Below, piece by piece: positions 24,361 to 32,765 of a stretch of DNA of 50,644 bases (positions are counted from its first letter, which is position 1; every line of letters starts with the position of its first letter). The position numbers were made by a program, and so were the translations under genes. The stretch spans positions 1 to 50,644 of the forward strand of contig UQDU01000011.1 of NCBI GenBank assembly GCA_900539915.1. The letters run 5' to 3'. Origin of the DNA: an uncultured Bacteroidales bacterium (GTDB lineage: Bacteria; Bacteroidota; Bacteroidia; Bacteroidales; Muribaculaceae). The notes beneath the pieces are model-generated. The model was not told the DNA's origin. It did no database searches and saw only the letters and a program-made list of their open reading frames with translations.

Positions 24361-26979
24361 ATGAACGAACTGGCTACTACCTATAATCCTGCCGATGTAG
24401 AGGATAAATGGTACGCATACTGGTTAGAGCATAACCTGTTTAAGAGCGTGCCTGATGCTCGTGAACCATATACCATAGTCATACCGCCGCCCAATGTCAC
24501 AGGCGTGCTTCATATGGGCCATATGCTCAACAACACCATCCAGGATATACTCGTTCGCCGTGCGCGCATGCTTGGCAAAAACGCGCTGTGGGTTCCCGGT
24601 ACTGACCATGCGGCCATAGCCACGGAAGCCAAGGTCGTTGCAAAGCTCGCTACCGAGGGCATCAAAAAAAGCGACCTGACACGCGAGGAGTTTCTCAAGC
24701 ATGTGTGGGACTGGACTCACAAACATGGTGGCATAATCCTTGAGCAGCTCAAAAAGCTCGGTGCCTCATGTGACTGGAGCCGTACCGCGTTTACGATGGA
24801 TGACATCCGTTACAAGAGCGTAATCCGTGTGTTTGTCGACCTTTATAACAAAGGACTTATCTACCGAGGCAAGCGCATGGTGCACTGGGACCCCAAAGCC
24901 AAAACCGCTCTGAGCGACATAGAGGTAGTATATAAGGAGGAACACAGCAAGCTGTATTACCTCAAATATAAAGTGGTAGGCGAGGATGCGTATGCCATAG
25001 TGGCTACTACACGACCTGAAACCATCATGGGAGATACTGCCATGTGCATAAATCCCAACGACCCCAAGAACCAGCACCTTCGTGGCAAGAAAGTGATAGT
25101 GCCCCTCGTCAACAGGGAGATACCTGTCATCGAGGATGACTACGTGGATATAGAATTTGGTACAGGATGCCTCAAAGTGACCCCGGCACATGACCCCAAT
25201 GACTATATGCTCGGTCAGAAACACGGACTTGAAAGCATAGACATCTTCACGGACGATGCCCGAATCAGCCCTGAGGGAGGTATGTACGTGGGTATGGACC
25301 GTTTTGACGTGCGCAAGCAGATAGCCGAAGACCTCCAGGCAGCCGGTCTCATCGAGAAAATAGAAGACTATGAGAACAAGGTAGGCTACAGCGAGCGCAA
25401 TGCCGATACCGTGGTAGAGCCGCGTCTCAGTGACCAGTGGTATCTCAAGATGGACGAGATTTCCAAACCGGCTCTTGAAGCTGTGGATAATGACATCGTA
25501 AAATTCATCCCCGAAAAGTTCAAGACCACCTATGACACATGGATGAACAATGTGCGCGACTGGTGTATCTCTCGCCAGCTCTGGTGGGGCCACCGTGTGC
25601 CGGCATATTATCTGCCCGACGGATCGTATGTCGTGGCTGAGACTCCTGAGGAGGCATTGAAACTTGCCCGGGACAAGGATTCCTCTCTGACAGCTTCGGA
25701 TCTGCGTCAGGACGAGGATTGCCTTGATACCTGGTTCTCGTCATGGCTGTGGCCGATTTCGCTTTTCAACGGCATACTTGACCCCGGCAACAAGGAGATT
25801 TCATATTACTATCCGACCAGTGACCTCGTGACTGGTCCGGACATCATATTCTTCTGGGTGGCACGTATGATTGTCGCCGGATATGAGTTCGTGGGCAAAC
25901 AGCCGTTTAACCATGTATATTTCACCGGCATCGTGCGCGACGAAATAGGACGCAAGATGTCTAAGCAGTTAGGCAATTCTCCCGATCCCATAGAGCTGAT
26001 GAAAGAATACGGTGCTGACGGAGTGCGTATGGGCATGCTCCTGTGTGCACCTGCTGGCAACGATATATTCTTTGATAAGAAACTTTGTGAGCAGGGACGT
26101 AATTTCTGCAACAAGATATGGAACTCATTCCGACTCATCAAGGGCTGGGATGTGGATGACACGCTTGAACAGCCGGAATCATCCAAAACCGCGATACGAT
26201 GGTTTAAAGCCGAGCTTGAAAAGGCAGTTGAAGAAATCAACGACCTCTTTGAGAAATTCCGCATATCAGAGGCTCTGATAGCAGCCTACCGCCTCTTCCG
26301 TGACGAATTTTCTTCATGGTATCTGGAGATGGTCAAGCCGGCATATCAGAAACCAATCGACCGCAAGACGCTTGATGCGACTATAGGGTATCTTGACACA
26401 CTGCTGAGGGTGCTCCATCCGTTCATGCCGTTTATCACAGAGGAGCTCTGGCAGCATCTTGCAGAACGCGCCGACGGAGAGTCCATCATGTACAGCAGCA
26501 TGCCTCAGGCCGGTATCTATGATGCTGACATAATTGCTGAGATGGAGACTGTCAAGGAGATAGTCAACGGTGTACGCAGTGTCCGTGCTGCGAAGAACAT
26601 ACCTAACAAGGAGGCTCTGAAACTCAACATAGTGGGCGATTGGCACACTAATCAACAGGAACTTCTCGCCAAGCTCTGCAATTTGTCAGAAATCTCGAAT
26701 GTCAAGGATAAGGATGCTTCGGCCTCAGCTTTCCTCGTCGGCACTGTGGAGTTCAACGTACCCCTTGCCGACAGTATTGACAAGGATGCCGAGCTCGCCA
26801 AACTGCACAAAGACCTTGATTATTACGAAGGATTCCTGCGCTCTGTGCAGAAGAAACTCTCAAACGAGAGATTTGTCAATGGTGCACCGGCTGCAGTGGT
26901 TGATGCCGAACGAAAGAAGGAGGCTGATGCTCTCAGTAAAATAGAGGCACTCAAGGCTTCAATATCCGCTCTGTCATAA
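24361..26979 (+). CDS. valS: Valyl-tRNA synthetase
   Basis: This class I aminoacyl-tRNA synthetase charges tRNA-Val and edits threonine. The 872-residue chain has the HMGH signature at 51-54, preceded by PPPNVTG, the KMSKQ signature at 532-536, and an editing domain between them (TTRPETIMGDTA). GDWCISRQLWWGHRVPAY-type sequence follows the editing domain. The C terminus ends in the Val-specific coiled coil with many Lys and Glu residues (about 800-872). It starts a plus-strand run through pyrB, pyrI, a flavin reductase and glyA with short gaps and no terminator between genes. Confidence 0.97.
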   Translation: MNELATTYNPADVEDKWYAYWLEHNLFKSVPDAREPYTIVIPPPNVTGVLHMGHMLNNTIQDILVRRARMLGKNALWVPGTDHAAIATEAKVVAKLATEGIKKSDLTREEFLKHVWDWTHKHGGIILEQLKKLGASCDWSRTAFTMDDIRYKSVIRVFVDLYNKGLIYRGKRMVHWDPKAKTALSDIEVVYKEEHSKLYYLKYKVVGEDAYAIVATTRPETIMGDTAMCINPNDPKNQHLRGKKVIVPLVNREIPVIEDDYVDIEFGTGCLKVTPAHDPNDYMLGQKHGLESIDIFTDDARISPEGGMYVGMDRFDVRKQIAEDLQAAGLIEKIEDYENKVGYSERNADTVVEPRLSDQWYLKMDEISKPALEAVDNDIVKFIPEKFKTTYDTWMNNVRDWCISRQLWWGHRVPAYYLPDGSYVVAETPEEALKLARDKDSSLTASDLRQDEDCLDTWFSSWLWPISLFNGILDPGNKEISYYYPTSDLVTGPDIIFFWVARMIVAGYEFVGKQPFNHVYFTGIVRDEIGRKMSKQLGNSPDPIELMKEYGADGVRMGMLLCAPAGNDIFFDKKLCEQGRNFCNKIWNSFRLIKGWDVDDTLEQPESSKTAIRWFKAELEKAVEEINDLFEKFRISEALIAAYRLFRDEFSSWYLEMVKPAYQKPIDRKTLDATIGYLDTLLRVLHPFMPFITEELWQHLAERADGESIMYSSMPQAGIYDADIIAEMETVKEIVNGVRSVRAAKNIPNKEALKLNIVGDWHTNQQELLAKLCNLSEISNVKDKDASASAFLVGTVEFNVPLADSIDKDAELAKLHKDLDYYEGFLRSVQKKLSNERFVNGAPAAVVDAERKKEADALSKIEALKASISALS

Positions 26980-27003
26980 CAAAGTCCTTTTTGCGAAAAT
27001 CTT

Positions 27004-27945
27004 ATGAGCAACAACAGTCTGGTTTCAATAACCGATATAAATAAGGCCGATATACTTGACCTGCTGGAGACAGCCTCGTTTTTTGAAGCTCATCCTAATC
27101 ACAAGCTGCTTGACGGCAAGGTTGTGGCAACACTTTTCTTCGAACCGTCGACACGTACCCGACTGAGTTTTGAGACTGCGGTCAACCGTCTCGGTGGGCG
27201 TGTAATCGGATTCTCTGACGCCGGAACTACCAGCACCTCCAAGGGAGAGACACTTAAGGACACCATCAAGATGGTCAGCAATTACGTTGATCTCATCATC
27301 ATGCGCCATTTCATAGAGGGCGCGGCCCGATACGCCACGGAGGTTACGGATGTACCTGTCATCAATGCCGGTGACGGAGCCAACCAGCACCCTTCGCAGA
27401 CCATGCTTGACCTGTATTCAATCTATAAGACCCAGGGAAAACTTGACGGCCTGACCATCACCCTTGTAGGAGACCTGAAATATGGCCGCACGGTCCACTC
27501 GCTTATCATGGCCATGCAGTATTTCAACCCCACATTCCGCTTCGTGGCATGTGAGGAACTGAAGATGCCTGAGGAATATAAGCAGTACTGCCGCGACAAA
27601 GGCATAAAATTCACCGAAGAAACCGAGTTCAGCAAAGAGGTCATCGACTCGTCGGATATAATATACATGACCCGAGTGCAGCGTGAGCGGTTTACCGACC
27701 TGATGGAATATGAGCGTGTCAAGGACCGCTACTCCCTGCATAATTCGATGCTTGAGACTTCCAAGCCCAATCTGAAAATACTGCATCCGCTTCCGCGTGT
27801 CAACGAGATAGCCCAGGATGTGGACGACAACCCCAAGGCATATTATTTCCAGCAGGCTAAAAACGGATTGTTTACCCGTCAGGCCATCATATGCAGGGCG
27901 TTAGGAATCGATTTGTCAACATTGAAGCATAACACTGTCAAATGA
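27004..27945 (+). CDS. pyrB: Aspartate carbamoyltransferase, catalytic subunit
   Basis: This enzyme makes carbamoyl-aspartate from carbamoyl phosphate and aspartate, the committed step of pyrimidine synthesis. The 313-residue chain has the carbamoyl-phosphate loop FEPSTRTRLSF, with S49-T-R-T52. It also has the GDGANQHPSQTMLDL motif, the aspartate-binding TRVQRERF region, and the closing HPLPRVNEI loop. Length is normal. Its stop overlaps the pyrI start by four bases (ATGA), as expected for subunits that assemble together. It lies 24 bases after valS, so it is probably cotranscribed with it. Confidence 0.96.
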   Translation: MSNNSLVSITDINKADILDLLETASFFEAHPNHKLLDGKVVATLFFEPSTRTRLSFETAVNRLGGRVIGFSDAGTTSTSKGETLKDTIKMVSNYVDLIIMRHFIEGAARYATEVTDVPVINAGDGANQHPSQTMLDLYSIYKTQGKLDGLTITLVGDLKYGRTVHSLIMAMQYFNPTFRFVACEELKMPEEYKQYCRDKGIKFTEETEFSKEVIDSSDIIYMTRVQRERFTDLMEYERVKDRYSLHNSMLETSKPNLKILHPLPRVNEIAQDVDDNPKAYYFQQAKNGLFTRQAIICRALGIDLSTLKHNTVK

Positions 27946-28412
27946 GTGCATCACAAACATCAAAAAAATCGCTTGCAGTGGCGGCTTTGCGCAACGGCAC
28001 GGTGATAGACCATATCCCCGGCTCTATGCTGTTCAAGGCTGTGAGGATACTGGGCATTGAGAATCTCCAGTCGGCCATTACGATAGGCAACAATCTCGAG
28101 AGCAGCAAGCTCGGCAAAAAGGGCATTATCAAAGTCAGCGACGTAGAGTTTGATGAAAACACCCTCAACCGCATAGCCATAGTGGCGCCTAAGGCAAAAA
28201 TCAATATCATACGGGATTATGAGGTGGCTGAAAAGCGAGAGGTAGTTCTGCCTGACCGCATACTTGGCATTGTCAAATGTCCCAATCCCAAATGTATTAC
28301 CAATAATGAGCCTGTTCAGACCAAATTTGATGTCATTGACAGGGAGCATGTGATATTGCGTTGCCATTATTGCGGCCGTGCATTGACGAGCAAGGATGCC
28401 GTAATAGAGTGA
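27942..28412 (+). CDS. pyrI: Aspartate carbamoyltransferase, regulatory subunit
   Basis: This regulatory chain binds CTP and ATP and gives allosteric control to the PyrB catalytic trimers. The 156-residue protein has the nucleotide-binding N-terminal domain (VAALRNGTVIDHIP; AITIGNNLESSKLGKKGIIK). The C-terminal zinc domain has cysteines 113, 118, 141 and 144 in the C-x4-C-x22-C-x2-C pattern that contacts the catalytic chain. All four ligands are present, so a functional holoenzyme is expected. The start overlaps pyrB by four bases. Confidence 0.96.
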   Translation: MSASQTSKKSLAVAALRNGTVIDHIPGSMLFKAVRILGIENLQSAITIGNNLESSKLGKKGIIKVSDVEFDENTLNRIAIVAPKAKINIIRDYEVAEKREVVLPDRILGIVKCPNPKCITNNEPVQTKFDVIDREHVILRCHYCGRALTSKDAVIE

Positions 28413-28444
28413 ATCATCATATCCACGACACATATATAGATATT

Positions 28445-29017
28445 ATGGATAAGAAACGAAATCTCCGTCCCGGCACGATGCTTTACCCTCTGCCGGCTGT
28501 CATCGTGACATGCGGTACGGCTGACAAAAGCAATATGCTCACGGTATCATGGACAGGCACCATATGCAGTGACCCGGCCATGTGCTATATATCTGTGAGA
28601 CCGGGCAGGTTCAGCTATCCGATGATCAAGGAGCAGATGGAGTTTACCATCAATCTGACCACCGAGGAGATAGCTGCCGCCACCGACTGGATAGGTGTGC
28701 GCTCCGGCGCTGACTATGACAAATGGAAAGAGACCGGCCTGACACCGGTGCCGGGGGTGAAGGTGGCTTGTCCGAGCATAGCCGAAAGCCCGGTGAATAT
28801 CGAATGCCGTGTAAAGGAAATCATCAGTCTGGGCACCCATGACATGTTTATCGCCGATGTACTCAATGTACGTGCCGACGAATCGCTTTTTGACCCTGAG
28901 ACTGATGCGTTCAGGCTTGATTTGGCTCATCTCATCAATTATAACCATGGCGGTTATTACACCCAAGGCGGGAAAATAGGTAAATTCGGTTTCTCCGTTC
29001 AGAAGAAAAAGAAATAA
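28445..29017 (+). CDS. Flavin reductase family protein (FMN-binding)
   Basis: This 190-residue protein belongs to the flavin reductase-like, FMN-binding split-barrel family. Supporting segments are the N-terminal MLYPLPAVIVTCGT, SWTGTICSDPAMCYISVRPG in the flavin-binding barrel, EFTINLT, and the C-terminal YYTQGGKIGKFGFS. Members reduce flavins or act as small redox proteins in anaerobes; the partner is unknown. The frame extends upstream into pyrI, but ATG 28445 gives the usual MDKKRNLRPG-type start, 32 bases after pyrI. It probably shares the valS-glyA transcript. Confidence 0.85.
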   Translation: MDKKRNLRPGTMLYPLPAVIVTCGTADKSNMLTVSWTGTICSDPAMCYISVRPGRFSYPMIKEQMEFTINLTTEEIAAATDWIGVRSGADYDKWKETGLTPVPGVKVACPSIAESPVNIECRVKEIISLGTHDMFIADVLNVRADESLFDPETDAFRLDLAHLINYNHGGYYTQGGKIGKFGFSVQKKKK

Positions 29018-29069
29018 ATATCACAACAAAATATCTTTATCAACAACAACTCCCCACTAATCTACAGTT

Positions 29070-30350
29070 ATGGAAAGAGACAACAAGATTTTTGACATCA
29101 TCGAGCGCGAGCATCAGCGTCAGAAAAAAGGCATTGAGCTGATTGCCTCCGAGAACTTTGTCAGCGACCAGGTGATGCAGGCTATGGGTTCATGCCTCAC
29201 CAACAAGTATGCCGAGGGGTATCCCGGCCACCGTTACTATGGCGGTTGCCAGGTGGTAGATGAGGCCGAACAGCTTGCCATTGACCGCCTCAAGGAAATC
29301 TTCGGAGCTGAGTATGCCAATGTGCAGCCCCATTCGGGAGCACAGGCCAATATGGCCGTATTCATGGCTACGATGCAGCCCGGTGACAAATTCTTAGGTC
29401 TCAATTTGAGCCATGGCGGTCACCTCAGCCACGGCAGCCCAGTCAATTTCTCAGGCCTTGTGTTCAATGCACTTGAGTACAATGTCAATGCTGAGACAGG
29501 TCTGGTGGACTATGACCAGATGGAAGAGGTGGCACTCCGTGAGCGTCCCAAACTGATTATCGGTGGTGCCAGCGCTTATTCTCGTGAATGGGACTATGCA
29601 CGTATGCGCAAGCTCGCTGATGAAATCGGTGCCATATTCATGGTCGACATGGCGCACCCTGCAGGTCTGATTGCAGCCGGTCTGCTTGAAAACCCTCTGA
29701 AATATGCACATATCGTGACATCGACCACCCACAAGACGCTCCGCGGTCCGCGTGGCGGTATCATCCTGCTCGGCAAGGACTTTGAGAATCCCTGGGGCAA
29801 GAAGACTCCCAAGGGCGTGACACGTATGATGTCATCGCTGCTTGACAGCGCAGTGTTCCCCGGCGTCCAGGGCGGTCCGCTCGAACATGTCATCGCCGCC
29901 AAGGCTGTGGCATTCAGCGAGGCTCTCCAGCCCAGCTACAAGGAATACCAGGCTCAGGTCAAGAAGAATGCAGCCGTCATGGCACAGGCTCTGATGGACA
30001 AGGGCTACAAGATCGTGTCAAACGGCACCGACAACCACTGTATCCTCGTGGACCTGCGCACCAAGTATCCCGAACTGACAGGTAAGGTGGCCGAAAAGGC
30101 TCTCGTAGATGCCGATATTACCGCCAACAAGAACATGGTGCCTTTCGACAGCCGTTCTCCCTTCCAGACCTCTGGTATCCGTCTCGGCACACCTGCCATC
30201 ACCACACGTGGTGTCAAGGAGGACAAGATGGGTGAAATCGTTGAGATGATTGACACCGTGCTTTCAGCTCCCGAGGACGAAGCACGCATCGCAGCTGTGC
30301 GTGGCAAGGTAAACGAGATGATGGCTGATTATCCCATGTTTGCCTATTAA
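29070..30350 (+). CDS. glyA: Serine hydroxymethyltransferase
   Basis: This PLP enzyme interconverts serine and glycine while charging tetrahydrofolate with a one-carbon unit. The 426-residue chain carries the PLP lysine, Lys222, in TSTTHKTLRGPRGG, together with IELIASENFVS near residue 24, NKYAEGYPGHRYYGG, and the MVDMAHPAG motif. Length is typical. Codon choice looks strongly biased, consistent with high expression. It is the last gene of the valS run and is followed by a strong terminator (30372-30405). No convincing separate promoter is seen in the 52 bases before it. Confidence 0.97.
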   Translation: MERDNKIFDIIEREHQRQKKGIELIASENFVSDQVMQAMGSCLTNKYAEGYPGHRYYGGCQVVDEAEQLAIDRLKEIFGAEYANVQPHSGAQANMAVFMATMQPGDKFLGLNLSHGGHLSHGSPVNFSGLVFNALEYNVNAETGLVDYDQMEEVALRERPKLIIGGASAYSREWDYARMRKLADEIGAIFMVDMAHPAGLIAAGLLENPLKYAHIVTSTTHKTLRGPRGGIILLGKDFENPWGKKTPKGVTRMMSSLLDSAVFPGVQGGPLEHVIAAKAVAFSEALQPSYKEYQAQVKKNAAVMAQALMDKGYKIVSNGTDNHCILVDLRTKYPELTGKVAEKALVDADITANKNMVPFDSRSPFQTSGIRLGTPAITTRGVKEDKMGEIVEMIDTVLSAPEDEARIAAVRGKVNEMMADYPMFAY

Positions 30351-30371
30351 TCAGGATATTTTCACATTAAG

Positions 30372-30405
30372 ACGGCAGGGCATCTCATCAGCCCTGCCGT
30401 TTTTA
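30372..30405 (+). terminator. Intrinsic terminator after glyA
   Basis: A perfect ten-base GC-rich stem, ACGGCAGGGC (30372-30381) with GCCCTGCCGT (30391-30400), has a nine-base loop and is followed by a run of T. It closes the valS to glyA unit. Confidence 0.92.
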
Positions 30406-30451
30406 TTGCCCAGACAAAACAATTGCTACACATCTGTTTGTTAGAAAATAT

Positions 30452-31051
30452 ATGAAAGAGATTGATTCACTTCCTATTGAGACGCATCCGTTCCCTCCGT
30501 TCATGCCCGAGGGGGCTACTGTGCTGATTATGGGCACGTTTCCACCCAAGCCCAACCGCTGGAGCATGGAGTTTTATTACCCCAATCCCATCAATGACTT
30601 CTGGAGAATAATGGGGCTGATTTTCCTTGGAAACAAGGATGCGCTCTGGTTGCCGTCGGAAAAGAAATTTGACGAGCAAGCCATCAGGGCTCTCATGTCG
30701 GAGCATCACATCGCTCTCAATGACACAGGTCACAGCATCCGTCGGCTGAAGGACAATGCATCTGACAAGTTTCTTGAAATCATAGAACCTGTGCCTCTGG
30801 CATCGCTGCTTGAGCAGATGCCTCAATGCCGTTATCTGGCCACGACAGGCGAGAAAGCGGCCGATACATTGGCGGCTATAACCGGTAGTGTGGCTCCCAA
30901 GATGGGTGAGTGGAGTGATGCGGTGTATGACAATCCACCGAGGGAACTCCATATCACACGTTTGCCCTCTACGTCGAGAGCCTATCCGATGAAGCTGGAG
31001 CAGAAAGCTGAGTATTACCGTCAGTTTCTGCACAAGGCCGGAGTCATATGA
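30452..31051 (+). CDS. Uracil-DNA glycosylase superfamily protein
   Basis: This 199-residue protein of the UDG superfamily resembles the MUG-like group found in Bacteroidetes. It shows the motif 1-like LIMGTFPPKPNRWS (about 26-39), then YYPNPINDFWRIMG typical of this subgroup. The late RLPSTSRAYPMKLEQKAEYY corresponds to the DNA-intercalating loop region. It may remove uracil or mismatched bases from DNA, but the activity of this subgroup is not settled. It is preceded by the glyA terminator and followed by the aspartokinase promoter, so it appears to be a single-gene unit. Its promoter is not clear; TCTGTTTGT near 30433 is one base off the -7 consensus. Confidence 0.8.
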   Translation: MKEIDSLPIETHPFPPFMPEGATVLIMGTFPPKPNRWSMEFYYPNPINDFWRIMGLIFLGNKDALWLPSEKKFDEQAIRALMSEHHIALNDTGHSIRRLKDNASDKFLEIIEPVPLASLLEQMPQCRYLATTGEKAADTLAAITGSVAPKMGEWSDAVYDNPPRELHITRLPSTSRAYPMKLEQKAEYYRQFLHKAGVI

Positions 31052-31064
31052 GAAAATAATTGTA

Positions 31065-31073
31065 TAAATTTGT
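31065..31073 (+). promoter_or_regulatory. Bacteroidetes-type -7 box for the ACT-less aspartokinase
   Basis: TAAATTTGT matches TAnnTTTGY fully, 13 bases past the UDG-like stop and 75 bases before the aspartokinase ATG. No -33 TTTG is clear. It suggests the kinase gene is transcribed on its own. Confidence 0.55.
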
Positions 31074-31148
31074 GCTCGCTTTTGCAAGCAACACCATAAC
31101 CGTTTCAACACATACACACACAAGCATCGAGTTTCATACATATACACC

Positions 31149-32003
31149 ATGAAAGTCCTTAAATTCGGTGGCACTTCCGTAGGCACATCCCACGCGCTTG
31201 AGCATGTAAGGGATATTGTCATGTCACATGAGGAACCTGTCATAGTGGTCGTATCGGCTTTGGGCGGTATGACCGACCAACTTGTAGAACTGTCGAAATC
31301 CGACAGGATGTCAGCCAGGACCTCATATCTCATAGAAACATTCGGCAGCAGATATTCTGACCTTATAGATGACTTGATAGGGGAGAACGAGCAGCCGCAG
31401 GTGCGTAAAGCCATCCGCTCTCTTCTGGATGCGCTCCGAGATGACATAGCAAACCGCCCTCGTGATGAATTTTTTCAAGACTGCATAATCAGCTACGGCG
31501 AGAGACTGTCGAGCGTGTTCATCTCGTATCTGTTTGATTCTAAGGATACTCTGCTTGTCCCGGTGCTTGATCTTATATCCACTGTTGATGACAACCGTAG
31601 TGTTGACAGAGATAAATCGTTTGGAGCCATCAACGATTATTTCAGCTCACATTATGCCGATATATATGTCGTGCCCGGATTTATCGCTTCGGCACCCGAC
31701 GGGCATATCGCCAATCTCGGGCGTGGAGGAAGCGATCTGACGGCAGCCATCCTGGCACGTGCGCTACGCAGCCGGCAGATAGAGATATGGACTGATGTTG
31801 ACGGTTATATGACTGCCGACCCACGACGAGACAAAAACGCCACGCAGATACCTTCACTGACCTACAAGGAGGCTCTTGACATGTCGCTCCATGGAGCTAA
31901 AGTAGTCTATGCGCCGGCCCTTGAGATTATGGATGACCTGAAAATACCGCTTGAAGTCAGAAATACATTTAATCCCGAGGGAAAGTTTACACATGTCCAT
32001 TAG
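31149..32003 (+). CDS. Aspartokinase catalytic domain without ACT domains
   Basis: This 284-residue protein is a complete aspartokinase (amino-acid kinase fold) domain that stops where regulatory ACT domains normally begin. The nucleotide loop KFGGTSVG (5-12), the VVSALGGMTDQL segment, the substrate motif GRGGSDLTA and the IEIWTDVDGYMTADPR motif are all intact. The full-length LysC in this window (438 residues) has the same N terminus plus two ACT domains. Only 93 bases separate this stop from the next gene, and they carry a promoter, so no ACT remnant remains. It may be a feedback-insensitive aspartokinase, a paralogue with a new substrate, or a shortened gene. ThrA-type fusions are the nearest full-length alternative. 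Confidence 0.85.
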   Translation: MKVLKFGGTSVGTSHALEHVRDIVMSHEEPVIVVVSALGGMTDQLVELSKSDRMSARTSYLIETFGSRYSDLIDDLIGENEQPQVRKAIRSLLDALRDDIANRPRDEFFQDCIISYGERLSSVFISYLFDSKDTLLVPVLDLISTVDDNRSVDRDKSFGAINDYFSSHYADIYVVPGFIASAPDGHIANLGRGGSDLTAAILARALRSRQIEIWTDVDGYMTADPRRDKNATQIPSLTYKEALDMSLHGAKVVYAPALEIMDDLKIPLEVRNTFNPEGKFTHVH

Positions 32004-32036
32004 TCGGTCATATAAGGCTTTTTCAAAAAATATTTG

Positions 32037-32045
32037 TAATTTTGC
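32037..32045 (+). promoter_or_regulatory. Bacteroidetes-type -7 box for PASTA-rluD
   Basis: TAATTTTGC matches TAnnTTTGY fully and lies 51 bases before the GTG start of the PASTA gene (81 before the alternative ATG). It follows the aspartokinase stop by 33 bases. No standard -33 box is clear. Confidence 0.6.
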
Positions 32046-32096
32046 CTCTAAGATTCCAATATCCATATCCTAATCACATTAATCAATTAAGCAGCC

Positions 32097-32729
32097 GTGG
32101 ATAACAGTCAGCCGACAGACAAGAAGATGCTCAAGCCCAAGAAGCCTGCCATCGTCGTAGTGATAATCAATATCCTTGTGATGGTTATACTGGCTTTTGT
32201 GCTTGGATGGTTAGCCATGGCCTGGCTCGGCTACTGGACTGACCATGGCAAGACAGCAATAGTGCCGGCGGTCAAAGGCTTGCCTTACGAACAGGCTTTG
32301 GCCACGATAGCCGAGGCCGGTATGGTATGCGAGCTGAGCGACTCTGTATATGACGACAAAGCCAAGCGAGGCAGCGTCATAGAGCAGAATCCACGTCCAG
32401 GCAACGAAGTGAAGCCTGGCCGCACAGTGTATCTGACTGTCAACGCATTCTATCCGCGTATGATTACTGTGCCCGCTCTGACTGACATTTCCCTCCGTCA
32501 GGCACGTTCCATCTTGTCGGGTCTCGGTATCAAAAACATTATGGAGGTGCCTGTAGAATCAGAATACCGCGAGCTCGTGTTGGGTGCCGAGTACCATGGC
32601 GCGCCCATAAAGCCCGGCATGCGAATCCCTATCAACGGCAAAGTGATATTACGCTATGGCGACGGCATGACCCAGGATGTTGACAGCATAGATATGGAGG
32701 ATGCCAACATGGATTTACTGAGTGAGTAA
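32097..32729 (+). CDS. Membrane-anchored PASTA-domain protein
   Basis: This 210-residue protein has a short basic cytoplasmic tail, one membrane helix (about 19-44) and an extracytoplasmic part with PASTA repeats. The repeats begin with VPAVKGLPYEQALATI and VPALTDISLRQARSIL; a third, weaker one follows near residue 150. PASTA domains bind peptidoglycan or muropeptides in other bacteria, but no kinase or transpeptidase domain is attached here. The frame begins with GTG at 32097; an ATG at 32127 would shorten the tail by ten residues and is also plausible. It is followed closely by rluD, a common pair in Bacteroidales. Confidence 0.85.
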   Translation: MDNSQPTDKKMLKPKKPAIVVVIINILVMVILAFVLGWLAMAWLGYWTDHGKTAIVPAVKGLPYEQALATIAEAGMVCELSDSVYDDKAKRGSVIEQNPRPGNEVKPGRTVYLTVNAFYPRMITVPALTDISLRQARSILSGLGIKNIMEVPVESEYRELVLGAEYHGAPIKPGMRIPINGKVILRYGDGMTQDVDSIDMEDANMDLLSE

Positions 32730-32765
32730 TTGGCGCGCCATATCTGATTTTTGAAAAAAGCGTGT

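Noticed and set aside
24766..25593. Minus-strand open frame of 275 codons inside valS
   Set aside because: It is antisense to the valS editing region. Composition explains the open frame and there is no domain.
30429..30437. TCTGTTTGT as a promoter box for the UDG-like gene
   Set aside because: It breaks the TA of the -7 consensus and has no -33 TTTG, so it is not listed as a promoter.
31108..31128. CA-rich stretch before the aspartokinase gene
   Set aside because: It is too short and irregular to be called a microsatellite. It is probably ordinary A/C-rich leader sequence.
30467..31447. Minus-strand open frame of 326 codons
   Set aside because: It crosses the UDG-like gene, its intergenic promoter and the aspartokinase start in antisense. 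No protein family is seen.
32731..32738. GGCGCGCC palindrome between PASTA and rluD
   Set aside because: It is an eight-base restriction-type palindrome of a kind expected by chance. Nothing around it suggests a cloning junction.
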